A program made the position numbers and the translations under genes. A DNA stretch of 64,000 nt, taken from NCBI RefSeq assembly GCF_003813965.1, contig NZ_CP033896.1, positions 2,852,001 through 2,916,000 on the forward strand. The letters run 5' to 3'. Below are positions 27,847 through 36,859 of the stretch, in pieces. Under the pieces are notes generated by a model. It saw nothing but the letters and a program-made list of their open reading frames with translations, did not search any database and was not told the origin of the DNA. How positions within the stretch are numbered: position 1 is the first letter of the stretch; every line of letters begins with the position of its first letter. Origin of the DNA: Corynebacterium choanae. GTDB lineage: Bacteria > Actinomycetota > Actinomycetes > Mycobacteriales > Mycobacteriaceae.

Positions 27847-28521
27847 TCAGTTCATGAGAAGATGCCCCAGTATCGCGGCCGCCACCCCACAGAACACCAC
27901 TCCCGCCAATATGTCGATAACCCAGCCAAAGCGGTTGAGGAATCGTCGCATCGCCCCGGCTGCGCAGGCTACCCCAACAAACCAACACACTTGAATAATC
28001 AGCATGGTGGCCACGACAAGGGCAGTGGTTTGCAGTGACGTACCGTGGGGCAGCAGGGAAGAAAACACACTGACAAAAAACAGGATTGCTTTAGGGTTCG
28101 ACAGATTCGTCAATAGTCCGATGCGTAAAGCCTCCCACCAGCGCAGCTGGCCACCTACCCTTCCAGCGGTACTCGGTGCCTGGCCGCCGGAAGATACAGG
28201 ACGCGGTGGCTGTTTGGCGCCTTGTCGTGCAGCTATTCCACCCCGGACAGCAGCAACACCGATATAGGCCAGGTACGCCGCACCGGCGATTTGCAGCACA
28301 GTAAACAGGAGGGAACTGGCCGTGATCAGTGCAGCCAATCCACTAATGCTCAACGCAATCCACACCACATTGCCGAAGCAAATCCCTAATGCACACCAGA
28401 CACCGGCAGCAAAGCTTCGCGCCGCCTGCCGCAGAATCTGAAACACATCGGGGCCTGGGGCGGTAATTGCCACCACCCAGATCACGGCAGTGGAAAGCAG
28501 GAGAGAAGTCACCCTCATCAT
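27847..28521 (-). CDS. LysE/RhtB family exporter
   Basis: 224 residues starting MMRVTSLLL at 28521. Six hydrophobic segments with family landmarks: ITAPGPDVFQILRQAARSFAAGVWCALGICFGN near the N-terminus, AAYLAYIGVAAVR, NLSNPKAILFFVSVF in the middle, and a final ILAGVVFCGVAAAIL. The PGPD turn and SNPKA motif are diagnostic for LysE/RhtB amino-acid exporters. The loop between TM3 and TM4 is extended by about 35 residues and rich in Gly, Pro and Gln. Substrate unknown. Confidence 0.88.
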   Translation of the reverse strand: MMRVTSLLLSTAVIWVVAITAPGPDVFQILRQAARSFAAGVWCALGICFGNVVWIALSISGLAALITASSLLFTVLQIAGAAYLAYIGVAAVRGGIAARQGAKQPPRPVSSGGQAPSTAGRVGGQLRWWEALRIGLLTNLSNPKAILFFVSVFSSLLPHGTSLQTTALVVATMLIIQVCWFVGVACAAGAMRRFLNRFGWVIDILAGVVFCGVAAAILGHLLMN

Positions 28522-28610
28522 CCTAGTAAGGGGCATCCAACCAGGACACGTCCCCTTGATGCGTGCTCAGCCCATCGGCGGCGAACAGCTACCCACTGCG
28601 AAGGTGTTTA

Positions 28611-29378
28611 TTAGGAAAACACTTGATGCACCGGTGTGAGCTGAATGTCGTCGATATTGACATGCTCTGGCAACGAGGCGACCCACCGGATCGCTTCCCC
28701 TACATCATCGGCTGTAAGCGACACGTTATCGGCATAGACAGCCTCTGCTTTGTCCTGATCTCCCGCGAACCGCACCGCAGAAAACGCGGTGTGCACCCGA
28801 CCAGGATCAATCTGGGTAACCCGCAGCGGCGAATCAGCAGTCTCAAGGCGCAAGACTTTCATCATTGCCCCTAGGGCATGTTTCGCCGCGTTGTATCCAG
28901 CCCCGCCGCGGTAAGGATAGCGGCCTGCCACGGAACCGATCGTGATGATCTGCCCGCCGGGATGATCTAACAATGCCAGGAACTGCTGGGTGACCCGCAA
29001 AGTTCCTAACACGTTGACTTCATACATGCGGGTCCAGTCGTCATGGTCACCGTCGGCAACACTGTCAAGCCCCAGCGCCATTCCAGCATTGTTCACCAGC
29101 AGGTCGAGACGATCAAACTGGTCACGCAGCCGTCGAATCGATGCTTCATCGCTGATATCAACCGGCCAGTAGTGACAGCCTAAGGCTTCCGCTGTTGCTG
29201 CGAGCGTGGTTTCATTTCGTGCCGCAATGGTAACTGTCCAACCGTCGCGAAGCAGCGCCTGCGCGGCTGCTTTGCCAATCCCTGCCGAACCACCAGTGAT
29301 CAATGCAACCTTTCCTGTGCCGGGTTGTGGGCGGGGATAGCTGGTTGTCGGATAGTCGGGGGCGTCAGGAAATTCCAT
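28611..29378 (-). CDS. Short-chain dehydrogenase/reductase
   Basis: 255-residue classical SDR. TGGSAGIG cofactor loop (about residues 28-35), NNAG at about 95-98, Ser in TIGSVAGRYPYRGG, and the YNAAK catalytic Tyr/Lys. The layout is like YdfG-type 3-hydroxy acid dehydrogenases that use NADP; the substrate is not determined. The N-terminal 20 residues (MEFPDAPDYPTTSYPRPQPG) are an unusual Pro/Tyr-rich lead. Its stop lies 90 bases upstream of the LysE start on the same strand. Confidence 0.87.
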   Translation of the reverse strand: MEFPDAPDYPTTSYPRPQPGTGKVALITGGSAGIGKAAAQALLRDGWTVTIAARNETTLAATAEALGCHYWPVDISDEASIRRLRDQFDRLDLLVNNAGMALGLDSVADGDHDDWTRMYEVNVLGTLRVTQQFLALLDHPGGQIITIGSVAGRYPYRGGAGYNAAKHALGAMMKVLRLETADSPLRVTQIDPGRVHTAFSAVRFAGDQDKAEAVYADNVSLTADDVGEAIRWVASLPEHVNIDDIQLTPVHQVFS

Positions 29379-29569
29379 GAAGTTCTCGTTTCACTTGGCA
29401 CCAAAGAATCGGTGGCCTTTCAAGGGGGAGACGTTTGCGATTGTAATCGGATTCCGGGGCATGGAATGCGCATAGTTCGAAGTCACACCACACCCAATGA
29501 TCGACCAAGGTGAGCTAGACGACGCAAAAACTGCTAGAGGTGCGACCCTAGGGCTTCTACAATGAAGCT

Positions 29570-29812
29570 ATGACTGCGCAAACCCCAGATTCCGGCACCC
29601 CAGCGAAGGTCGATCCATTGCCATGGGTGGAAGCCCAGATCGCGAACAATGCGGTCTTAACCGAGCCCGAGATTGTCGAAGCCACTGGTGCCGATCCTGG
29701 TGATGTGGACTCGTTGATGCGGTTTTTAAACCTGCTCGGTCATATTGTGAAAGACCCCGAAGGGCCGGTGCGCGGCCCTGGTGTGCGGTGGATCCGCAAA
29801 CCAGGCACATAA
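29570..29812 (+). CDS. Small hypothetical protein
   Basis: 80 residues, acidic, with a helical core that looks like a small HTH-like or winged domain (EAQIANNAVLTEPEIVEATGADPGDVDSLMRFLNLLGHIV) and a basic end (RWIRKPGT). I do not recognise a family. The ATG at 29570 follows a GAAG-type site. It is divergent from the SDR gene and precedes the repeat array. Confidence 0.55.
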   Translation: MTAQTPDSGTPAKVDPLPWVEAQIANNAVLTEPEIVEATGADPGDVDSLMRFLNLLGHIVKDPEGPVRGPGVRWIRKPGT

Positions 29813-29876
29813 TTGTTGTCATCGTCGTAGCTTGGCGCAGCGATGACCAATTACTTGCGCCACCCATCCACAGCGA

Positions 29877-30008
29877 TTACTGCGACGCGGTGACATCGTA
29901 AATCTTGCGGAAGGTCGCAATGTGCTCCTGGCCCGGCAGTTGATCGCCGCCGCGCCAGGGGCGGAGCAACAGCATCTCGTCACACCGCCACGTGCCGAAA
30001 GACTCAGC
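29877..30008 (-). pseudogene. Possible C-terminal remnant of a lost gene
   Basis: Between a stop at 30009-30011 and a stop at 29877-29879 the reverse strand reads 43 codons of good protein character: SFGTWRCDEMLLLRPWRGG, then an IATFRKIYDV segment near the end. It is too short for a gene on its own; the first Met is at 29975. It may be the tail of a gene cut off when the adjacent repeat array formed. I do not recognise the family. Confidence 0.3.
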
Positions 30009-31389
30009 TCAGCGCAATCAAGTCGTTTACGAGTCTGTGGTAACCACTAAAAGATACCAATCCCACACGGGACATACGCCTGCCCAGTGCCACCTACTGC
30101 AGACAGCTAGCATCACGGATTCTCCCTGCCCAAAGCCTCGTAGCGAACACGGAAGATGCTTGGCTACCGCCGTTTAGGCGAACCCAAACGAGATGTGCGT
30201 GCAATTTGCACCACTTTGCACCCACTCTGACCAGCGGAAACACCACCCCTATTTGAGATAGCCCCTAGCGTTATTGTGTGACGTCCAACATCACGCAACC
30301 AACCGAGCACCTCGTCAGTCGGCGACCCGCATGAGCGCCGCCGCCCACAACCCGCCCCCGCGCTCACCAGAACCAAATAGAAACAAGTAAGCCTAAACAA
30401 GTCCAGTCACCAATCCGCCAGATCCAACCACGGCCACCCACTGGACGCCTCAAAGGGCACAGCGCCCGCCAAGAGCCCTGAGCCCACCAATGTTCATTAG
30501 GCGCACCAGATCCACACCCAACTTCAGCCCTAGGTACGGCCAAAATTAGACAAAACAGGCACCAACAGTGTTGCACGTGCAATTTGCACCAATTTGCACC
30601 CGCTCTGACCAGCGAAAACAAGACCCCTATTTGAGATAGCCCCTAGTGTTACTGTGTGACGTCCAACATCACGCAACCAACCGAGCACCTCGTCAGTCGG
30701 CGACCCGCATGAGTGCCACCGCCCACAACCCGCCCCCGCGCTCACCAGAACCAAATAGAAACAAGTAACCCTAAACAAATCCAGTCACCAACCCGCCAGA
30801 TCCAACCACGGCCACCCACTGGACACCCCAAAGGGCACAGCGCCCGCCAAGAGCCCTGAGCCCACCAATGTTCATTAGGCGCACCAGATCCACACCCAAC
30901 TTCAGCCCTAGGTACGGCCAAAATTAGACAAAACAGGCACCAACAGTGTTGCACGTGCAATTTGCACCAATTTGCACCCACTCTGACCAGCGAAAACAAG
31001 ACCCCTATTTGAGATACCCCCTAGTGTTAATGTGTGACATCCAACATCACGCAACCAACCGAGCACCTCGTCAGTCGGCGACCCGCATGAGTGCCACCGC
31101 CCACAACCCGCCCCCGCGCTCACCAGAACCAAATAGAAACAAGTAACCCTAAATAATTCACCCCGCAGAAGCCCCCAGATTCATTCATCCAGCCCCAAAC
31201 CCCAGCCCTAAGTACGGCCACAAATCGACAAATCAGGCACCAACAGTGTTGCACGTGCAATTTGCACCACTTTCCACCCACTCTGACCAGGGAAAACAAG
31301 ACCCCTATTTGAGATACCCCCTAGTGTTACTGTGCGACATCCAACATCACGCAACCAACCGAACATCTAGTCAGTCGGCATCCCAACAA

Positions 31390-31544
31390 TGCCGCCGCCC
31401 ACATTCCACGCAAACCCGCTACAGCCAAATAGGGTAGAGCGCCGACAAACAGTCACACCTGCAAGCCCACGAGTGGAACACTCGTCGCCAACCGAACCGC
31501 CAAACAGCACACAATAGTAAACCCACACTATTGCCCCTGCGGCA
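31390..31544. ncRNA. Foldable spacer in repeat copy 4 (candidate structured RNA)
   Basis: Three nested pairings: outer TGCCGC (31390-31395) with GCGGCA (31539-31544); hairpin ACGAGTG/CACTCGT with a 3-base loop (31469-31485); hairpin CAATAGT/ACTATTG with an 8-base loop (31512-31533). The fold can be drawn on either strand. No promoter is evident, so an RNA product is inference. Confidence 0.35.
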
Positions 31545-31761
31545 GCTTTCAGACCCATCAACCCGGCATCCAACTTCGGCCTTAGTTACGGCAAAAATGG
31601 AAAATCAGGCACCAACAGTGTTGCACGTGCAATTTGCACCACTTCGCACCCACTCTGACCAGCGAAAACAAGACCCCTATTTGAGATAGCCGTTAGCGTT
31701 ATTGTGTGACATCCAACATCACGCAACCAACCGAACATATAGTCAGTCGGCATCCGAAGAA

Positions 31762-31917
31762 TGCCGCCGCCCACATTCCACGCAAACCCGCTACAGCCAA
31801 ATAGGGAAGAGCGTCGTCAAACAATTCGAACCTGCAAGCCCACGAGTGGGACACTCGTCGCCACAAGAATCGCCAAACAGCACACAATAGTGAACCCACA
31901 CTATTGACCCTGCGGCA
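31762..31917. ncRNA. Foldable spacer in repeat copy 5 (candidate structured RNA)
   Basis: Same three pairings as copy 4: outer arms 31762-31767 and 31912-31917, hairpins at 31842-31858 and 31885-31906. The two copies differ in both hairpin loops while the stems are unchanged, which favours selection on structure but rests on two copies only. Confidence 0.35.
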
Positions 31918-32227
31918 GCGTTCAGACCCATCAACCCGGTATCCCACTTCGGCCTTAGTTACGGCAAAAATAGGCAAATCTGGCACCCACAGTGTTGCAC
32001 GTGCAATTTGCACCACTTTGCACCCGCTTTGACCAGCGGAAACACGACCCCTATTTGAGATAGACGCTAGCTTAATTGGGTTGGCCTAGGACTGTGCGAT
32101 AAACCTTGCTACCCGTGCGCATCGCTACCGCTGGAGCGTGCATCGCAAGCGATGCACCCGTAATGTTGCTGATTGCCACAGCGCCGGAAGACGGTAAGCC
32201 GCTTGCCAAGCAAGAGCCCGGGGGCAC

Positions 32228-33178
32228 TTATTCTGCTGCGCGCGCAGGGGAGATCGGATATTGGATACGGGGATGCTCTGCCGCTATGGCTGCAACCGCT
32301 TCATCTTCATCAATACCGATCATGGCGAGCGAGGCCTCCCAGGCGTGGGCGGTGACAGCTCTGTCGTAGGCAACACTTGATGTTTTCGCTAGTCGATTGT
32401 TTTCATAGTAGCCACCGGGGATGATCTCTTTGCCGATTTCCCCGTCGGCTAAATAGACGAGCCGGCCGGCGGCTTTGCTCGGCGGCAGTAGCCAAGGGCG
32501 GGTAAGTTTCGATCGGTAAAACAGCCCTAGCCAGGAGCGGTCATCGCTTGCGAATTGAGAGGACACAAGACCGGGATGAAAGGAGACGCCGAAGATTCCG
32601 AATCGGGAGAACCTGCTGCTTAATTCCCGGGCAACCATTGCGTTGAGGAGTTTGCTGTCCGAATAGGCCGCAAGCGGCTGATAGCGGCGCCGCTGGCGGT
32701 TAAAGTCGCTGGCGCGATAGTCGTGAAACCATCGACCTGCCACCGATGAGGTCATCTCCACGATGCCTTCACCGTTGGCAAGCAGCGGTAACAGGTGCAT
32801 GGTCAAAAGTAGCGGACTTAAGTGGTTAACCTGCAGAGTGGTTTCGTATCCGTCACCGGTAAGCGCAAAGTGGGGAACGTGGCGACCCGCATTGTTGGCC
32901 AGTACATCGATGTGGTCGGTGCGATTGCTGATGGCCTGGGCAAGGGCACGAACACTGTCGAAATCGGTGTAGTCACAGGTGAGCCATTCGTTCCCGAGCA
33001 GGTCGGCGAGAGCGGTAGCGGCGGCTGTGTTTCGACCAACGCCGATGACCCGATGACCGCGCTGTAGCAAGATTGTCGTTGCAGCAAGACCAATGCCGCT
33101 GGTGGCGCCGGTGACGACGATGGTTCGTGGACGATTTGTGGGGTTGTGATCAGACGCGTGAATTCCGGCAAGCATCAT
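32228..33178 (-). CDS. Short-chain dehydrogenase/reductase (retinol-dehydrogenase-like)
   Basis: 316 residues from the ATG at 33178, which has AAAGGA 8 bases upstream. Extended-type SDR: TGATSGIG (about residues 23-30), DYTDFDSVRALAQAI, NNAGRH, SSVAGRW and YSDSKLLNAM with the catalytic Tyr and Lys. The C-terminal third is longer than in classical SDRs and resembles WW-oxidoreductase or retinol-dehydrogenase-like relatives. Substrate unknown. It ends next to the repeat array. Confidence 0.85.
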   Translation of the reverse strand: MMLAGIHASDHNPTNRPRTIVVTGATSGIGLAATTILLQRGHRVIGVGRNTAAATALADLLGNEWLTCDYTDFDSVRALAQAISNRTDHIDVLANNAGRHVPHFALTGDGYETTLQVNHLSPLLLTMHLLPLLANGEGIVEMTSSVAGRWFHDYRASDFNRQRRRYQPLAAYSDSKLLNAMVARELSSRFSRFGIFGVSFHPGLVSSQFASDDRSWLGLFYRSKLTRPWLLPPSKAAGRLVYLADGEIGKEIIPGGYYENNRLAKTSSVAYDRAVTAHAWEASLAMIGIDEDEAVAAIAAEHPRIQYPISPARAAE

Positions 33179-33833
33179 GTTCACCGTCCTTTCATCGACG
33201 TGCTGTTGGGTGCTGTGGGCACGGAATCCGGTGGCGGAGTTTCCGGCGAGCCGCGTTGCGTTGTGTGGCGTAAGTGACACCAGGAGTACCGGGCGGCAAC
33301 CTATTGTTTCCAAGACAAAACTTAGTTGCTTGGCCGGTCAGCTTCAAGGATCATGTCCGACTGAGATACATTTCCGTATCGAACGAGGTTGTCATTAGTG
33401 GCCGGAATTTCGCCGGGCTGCTCCACGTTTTGGCAGGTCACAGGAATTACAGTGCCCGCTGCGGTGAAACCTGATCCAGCGCTGTCCCCAATACCCCCTA
33501 AATACCCCTAAGCATTTTTCTTCCCAGCCATGATGATCCCGCCATCCAGACGGCGTGGCGCCCGCGTTGCGGCATGTAACCCCCCTGGGAAAGTGCTGTC
33601 TCCTTTTGTGTGTTTTGCGTCGCCGCCAGCGCAGTTCACCGGTGACGAAGTCACCTAATGACGGTGCTGGCAAACTCGCACAGCATTGCGGCTTGGTGTT
33701 GGGCGCGTCCACAGCGCCCATACTGTTCCATCGACAGATGGCGCAGTATGGGCGTGTGAGCCTATTTGCCACCTATGGGCGTCGGAAGCATGCACCTACT
33801 TGTGTCGTTGCGAATAACACAGCGGTGGGGTGG
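33179..33833. other. Intergenic stretch with one hairpin
   Basis: No supported gene in about 650 bases. The only clear element is an 11-bp inverted repeat at 33715-33754, listed separately. It must include the promoter of the SDR gene. Confidence 0.4.
33715..33754 (-). terminator. Hairpin downstream of the DUF885 peptidase gene
   Basis: Perfect 11-bp stem CGCCCATACTG/CAGTATGGGCG with an 18-base loop, about 80 bases after the reverse-strand DUF885 stop. No T-run follows. Confidence 0.45.
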
Positions 33834-35534
33834 TTAGTGTTTAGCAGCGGCAGCCAGTACCACGTCCCGCAGAATACCCATTGGGATGGATCCTTCCGCG
33901 AGGGCAACCGAATGGAATGTGCGCTGATCCATTCCGGCGGCTACAGCTTCTTCCCGCAGCTTGTGCCAGAGTTGTTCGCCGAGTGCATAGCTGGGGGCTT
34001 GCCCGGGCCAGCCGAGGTAGCGGTGGAGTTCGAAACGCAGGTTCGCCTCCGACATGGCAACGTTTTCGCGCAGGAATTTCCAGGCATAGTCATAGTCCCA
34101 CACGCCACCTTCGTCGGTGGCTAGGCGCAAGTGCACACCGGTGTCGAGGACAACACGGGCGGCGCGCAGCCGTGCCGCATCCAATACGCCCATCATGGTG
34201 GCCGGATCATCGTGATAGCCGAGTTCGGCCATGAGGGTTTCCGCGTAGAGTGCCCAGCCTTCGCCGTGGCCGGAGTTCCAGCAGGCGACCCGGCGCCACA
34301 GGTTAAGGTTGTCGCGTTCGCATACGGCCTGCCCGCACTGCAGGTGATGGCCGGGTACCCCTTCGTGATAGACGGTGGTGAGTTCTTGCCAAGTGTGAAA
34401 AACGGTTTCTCCCGGTGGTACCGACCACCACATCCGCCCCGGCCGGGAGAAGTCGTCGCTTGGACCGGTGTAGAAAATTCCACCGGTGCCAGCCGGATCA
34501 ATCATGCATTCGATGGTGGTGACTGCTTCCGGGATGGTGAAGTGCTTATCCCGCAGATCGGCTACCGCCTGGTCGGCGACGGTTTGCATCCATTCCTGCA
34601 GGGCGGTGGTGCCTTCCAGGCGATAGTTCGGATCCTCGTTGAGGCGCCGCATGGCTTCTTCCACATCGGTGCCGGCACCGTAGAGGGTTTCCGCGATAGC
34701 GGTTTGCTGCGCGACGATGTCGGCGAGTCGCTGTTTTGCCCAAGTGTGCGCCTCATAGGGGTCGACGGGGAAACCCACATATCGGCGCAGGAAACGGCGG
34801 TAGCGTTCTTCCCCGACAGCATCGTCGGCCGGGGCGTGGGGGAGTAGTGATTCGGTGAGATATTCACCGAGTGCACCGAAGGCACGTGCGGCGGCTTCGA
34901 CTGCCTGTTTGCCGTCCTCCCCGAGCTGAAGATCGTGGAAGAAACCGTGCGGATCGGCGACAACTTGGCATTGTTCGGCGACGAGGGCAACCTGCCGCCG
35001 GGCAGCAACTAGGCCTTGTTCTTTCGCTGCTTCTAAGGATCGCTGATAGCCGGCTAGTGCCTGGGGCACTTGCCCTAGCCGGGCAATGATGGTGGCTTTG
35101 TCTTCGGCGGTGTCGTTGGGCATAAAGGAGAACACGTCACGGATCGACTGCACCGAGCTGGCGAGGACGTTGAGGCAGCGGAGATCTTCGCCGGCTTCGT
35201 AGAGTTCCACATCTAACCCGATGCGGTCGCGCATCACCGCCGCAGTGACCTGGTCGACTGCATCGAAGCTGATGGCTGGATCTTCCGCGGCGGCGGCAAC
35301 AAGCTCATCGATATCGGCGAGCATTGCCCGATTCCGGTCGGCGACGGCCGCATAGAATTCCGGAGAATAGTCTTCGAGTTCGGTTTCGTAGCCGTCAATA
35401 CCCCAGGCGCTGGCGGCGGTGGGGCATAGTTTTGCAAGATCGTGCACATAGGCTTCGGCGAGCATGTCGAGCCGGGACGGTGCCCGGCGCGCAGCAGTGT
35501 CAGCCGTGTCAGGGTGCTGTGTGGTGTCAGTCAT
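33834..35534 (-). CDS. DUF885 family metallopeptidase-like protein
   Basis: 566 residues from the ATG at 35534. The family is M-type-like; the metal site HEGVPGHHLQ (about residues 395-404) has the HExxGHH-like pattern, with the downstream GHGEGWALYAETLM supplying the further Glu. Length fits the DUF885 family (550-600). No signal peptide is seen, so it is cytoplasmic. It probably hydrolyses peptides, though few members have been studied. It stands upstream of no obvious partner; the LOG gene before it ends about 80 bases away on the same strand. Confidence 0.88.
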   Translation of the reverse strand: MTDTTQHPDTADTAARRAPSRLDMLAEAYVHDLAKLCPTAASAWGIDGYETELEDYSPEFYAAVADRNRAMLADIDELVAAAAEDPAISFDAVDQVTAAVMRDRIGLDVELYEAGEDLRCLNVLASSVQSIRDVFSFMPNDTAEDKATIIARLGQVPQALAGYQRSLEAAKEQGLVAARRQVALVAEQCQVVADPHGFFHDLQLGEDGKQAVEAAARAFGALGEYLTESLLPHAPADDAVGEERYRRFLRRYVGFPVDPYEAHTWAKQRLADIVAQQTAIAETLYGAGTDVEEAMRRLNEDPNYRLEGTTALQEWMQTVADQAVADLRDKHFTIPEAVTTIECMIDPAGTGGIFYTGPSDDFSRPGRMWWSVPPGETVFHTWQELTTVYHEGVPGHHLQCGQAVCERDNLNLWRRVACWNSGHGEGWALYAETLMAELGYHDDPATMMGVLDAARLRAARVVLDTGVHLRLATDEGGVWDYDYAWKFLRENVAMSEANLRFELHRYLGWPGQAPSYALGEQLWHKLREEAVAAGMDQRTFHSVALAEGSIPMGILRDVVLAAAAKH

Positions 35535-35615
35535 ACTGCCCAAGTGTAGGGCACTGCCGCGGCCGGGTTTTCACTCATGTCGCCTGTACCCCCGTCGGGG
35601 CGGGCGGGCGGGCAG

Positions 35616-36731
35616 CTATTGTGCCCGGAGCTGACCGGCGACCCATTTCGTGCCGGGGGAGCGCCATTGTTGGAGGGCTGCCGGGATCGCTGCGGGGCTG
35701 TCGACGGTGAGTATCGCATCCACATAGCGGGCGGGGATAAAGCCGCAGGCGGCCATGTGTTGGAGGGCTTCGAGGAAGGGCTGCCAGTAGCCGCCAATGT
35801 TGAGCAGTACCACCGGGCCTGCCCCGGCGACGAGCTGCTGATTGGTGAGGACTTCGGTGAGTTCTTCCAGGGTGCCGATGCCGCCGGGGAGGGCAACATA
35901 GCAGTCCCCTAATTCGATCATGCGCGCTTTGCGGGCGGCCATGGTGGGGACTACTTCGACTTCGGTGAGTCCGGGATGGGCGATTTCTTTATCGACAAGG
36001 TAGCTGGTGATCACGCCGTGGACTTCCCCGCCGGCGGCCAGCACACTGTCGGCGAGACGTCCCATCAGGCCGATTTTCCCACCCCCGTAGACGAGACGGT
36101 AGCCTTGGTCGGCAATAAGCTGCCCGAGGGTGTCGGCGGCGGCCGCATAGGCAGGGTCGTGTCCGAGGCTGGAGCCACAGTAGACGGTGATCGATTGGTA
36201 ATGGTGCGGCAGCTGATAGTACAACACGTCGCTGTCGCTGGCGGTGTCCACCGGATATGGGCGAAACCCTAGGTCGTGGGCGGCGGCCTGCAGCAGCGGA
36301 TTGCTTTGCAGCAGGCTACAGCCAGGAATGCCATAGTCGGCCAGCAGCCCGATGGTTCCGGCGAGCAGCTGCGAATACGCCGCTGGGTCACTGGGGGCGT
36401 CCGGGGTGGTGTCCGCCACCAGCAGCACCGGGATCGCATCGTCAATCGCCCCAGGGATGCTGGCGGGCGCCACGAAATGCAGCCAGCCGATCAGCCCGGC
36501 AGCAGCAGGGTCAGTGGCAGTGGTGGTGGCCGCGGGCTGGGGATCACTGGTTGTCACCACGAGATCGCCGCGGATCAGATCAACTGGTTGGGTGCGGCAC
36601 CAGTCCGGCAGCTGCGGCCGGATACGGTCGACTGCCGCGATAGCGGCCTTGTCTTGCAACACTGTGACCTGCGGGGTATCGGCTGGTGCTGCGCCAGCTG
36701 ACTTGGAAGCATATTGTGCACTATCACCCAT
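35616..36731 (-). CDS. LOG-family protein with extra N-terminal domain
   Basis: 371 residues. The C-terminal half (from about 185) is a LOG/lysine-decarboxylase-like fold: VYCGSSLG, VYGGGKIGLMGRLADSV, MAARKARMIELGD and the signature PGGIGTLEELTEV. These enzymes release free cytokinin bases or related adenine bases by phosphoribohydrolase activity. The N-terminal 180 residues are not part of ordinary LOG proteins (about 190 residues long). They include a beta-alpha segment (AAYSQLLAGTIGLLADYGIPG and QAAAHDLGFRPYP) that resembles the end of a GNAT acetyltransferase, with low-complexity Ala/Thr stretches before it. The fusion role is unknown. A start at 36737 is also possible. Confidence 0.85.
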   Translation of the reverse strand: MGDSAQYASKSAGAAPADTPQVTVLQDKAAIAAVDRIRPQLPDWCRTQPVDLIRGDLVVTTSDPQPAATTTATDPAAAGLIGWLHFVAPASIPGAIDDAIPVLLVADTTPDAPSDPAAYSQLLAGTIGLLADYGIPGCSLLQSNPLLQAAAHDLGFRPYPVDTASDSDVLYYQLPHHYQSITVYCGSSLGHDPAYAAAADTLGQLIADQGYRLVYGGGKIGLMGRLADSVLAAGGEVHGVITSYLVDKEIAHPGLTEVEVVPTMAARKARMIELGDCYVALPGGIGTLEELTEVLTNQQLVAGAGPVVLLNIGGYWQPFLEALQHMAACGFIPARYVDAILTVDSPAAIPAALQQWRSPGTKWVAGQLRAQ

Positions 36732-36859
36732 GACCATTGATGGTAACCCGCACCGTAGGAAAACACCGCAATTGGTGTGACCAACGTGGCGGATGCCACC
36801 CTTTTGCCCCTTGCCGCAACCCGGCTATCAGGTGCTGGTGGCTCGCTACGATAGATGGG

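Larger units (their letters stand above)
30199..32095. repeat. Array of six large tandem repeats
   Basis: Six copies of a unit begin with GTGCAATTTGCACC at 30199, 30577, 30955, 31255, 31627 and 32001 (periods 378, 378, 300, 372, 374). Each has a conserved leading block of about 150 bases with CCCCTATTTGAGATA near position 50 and CATCACGCAACCAACCGA near position 95. A spacer follows, then a conserved tail (CAGGCACCAACAGTG). Copies 1-2 share one spacer type, copy 3 has a shortened one, copies 4-5 share another; copy 6 is only the leading block. The perfect palindrome TTGCACGTGCAA marks the junctions at 30571, 30949, 31249, 31621 and 31995. No gene is supported inside. Confidence 0.9.

Noticed and set aside
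30164..31132. Series of 70-85 codon reverse-strand frames inside the repeats
   Set aside because: They recur only because the DNA repeats, start at non-canonical codons, run across unit borders and are Trp/Cys/Gly-rich like random GC-rich DNA.
30571..32006. True parS centromere sites
   Set aside because: The palindromes share the CACGTG centre but differ from the canonical 16-mer at about four positions, including inside the arms, so I keep this only as a remark.
30199..32095. CRISPR array
   Set aside because: Repeat units are about 150 bases with periods of 300-378 and the spacers recur between copies. CRISPR repeats are 25-40 bases with unique spacers, and no cas gene is present.
33555..34124. 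189-codon plus-strand frame overlapping the DUF885 gene
   Set aside because: It covers the well-supported DUF885 C-terminus on the other strand and shows no family features.
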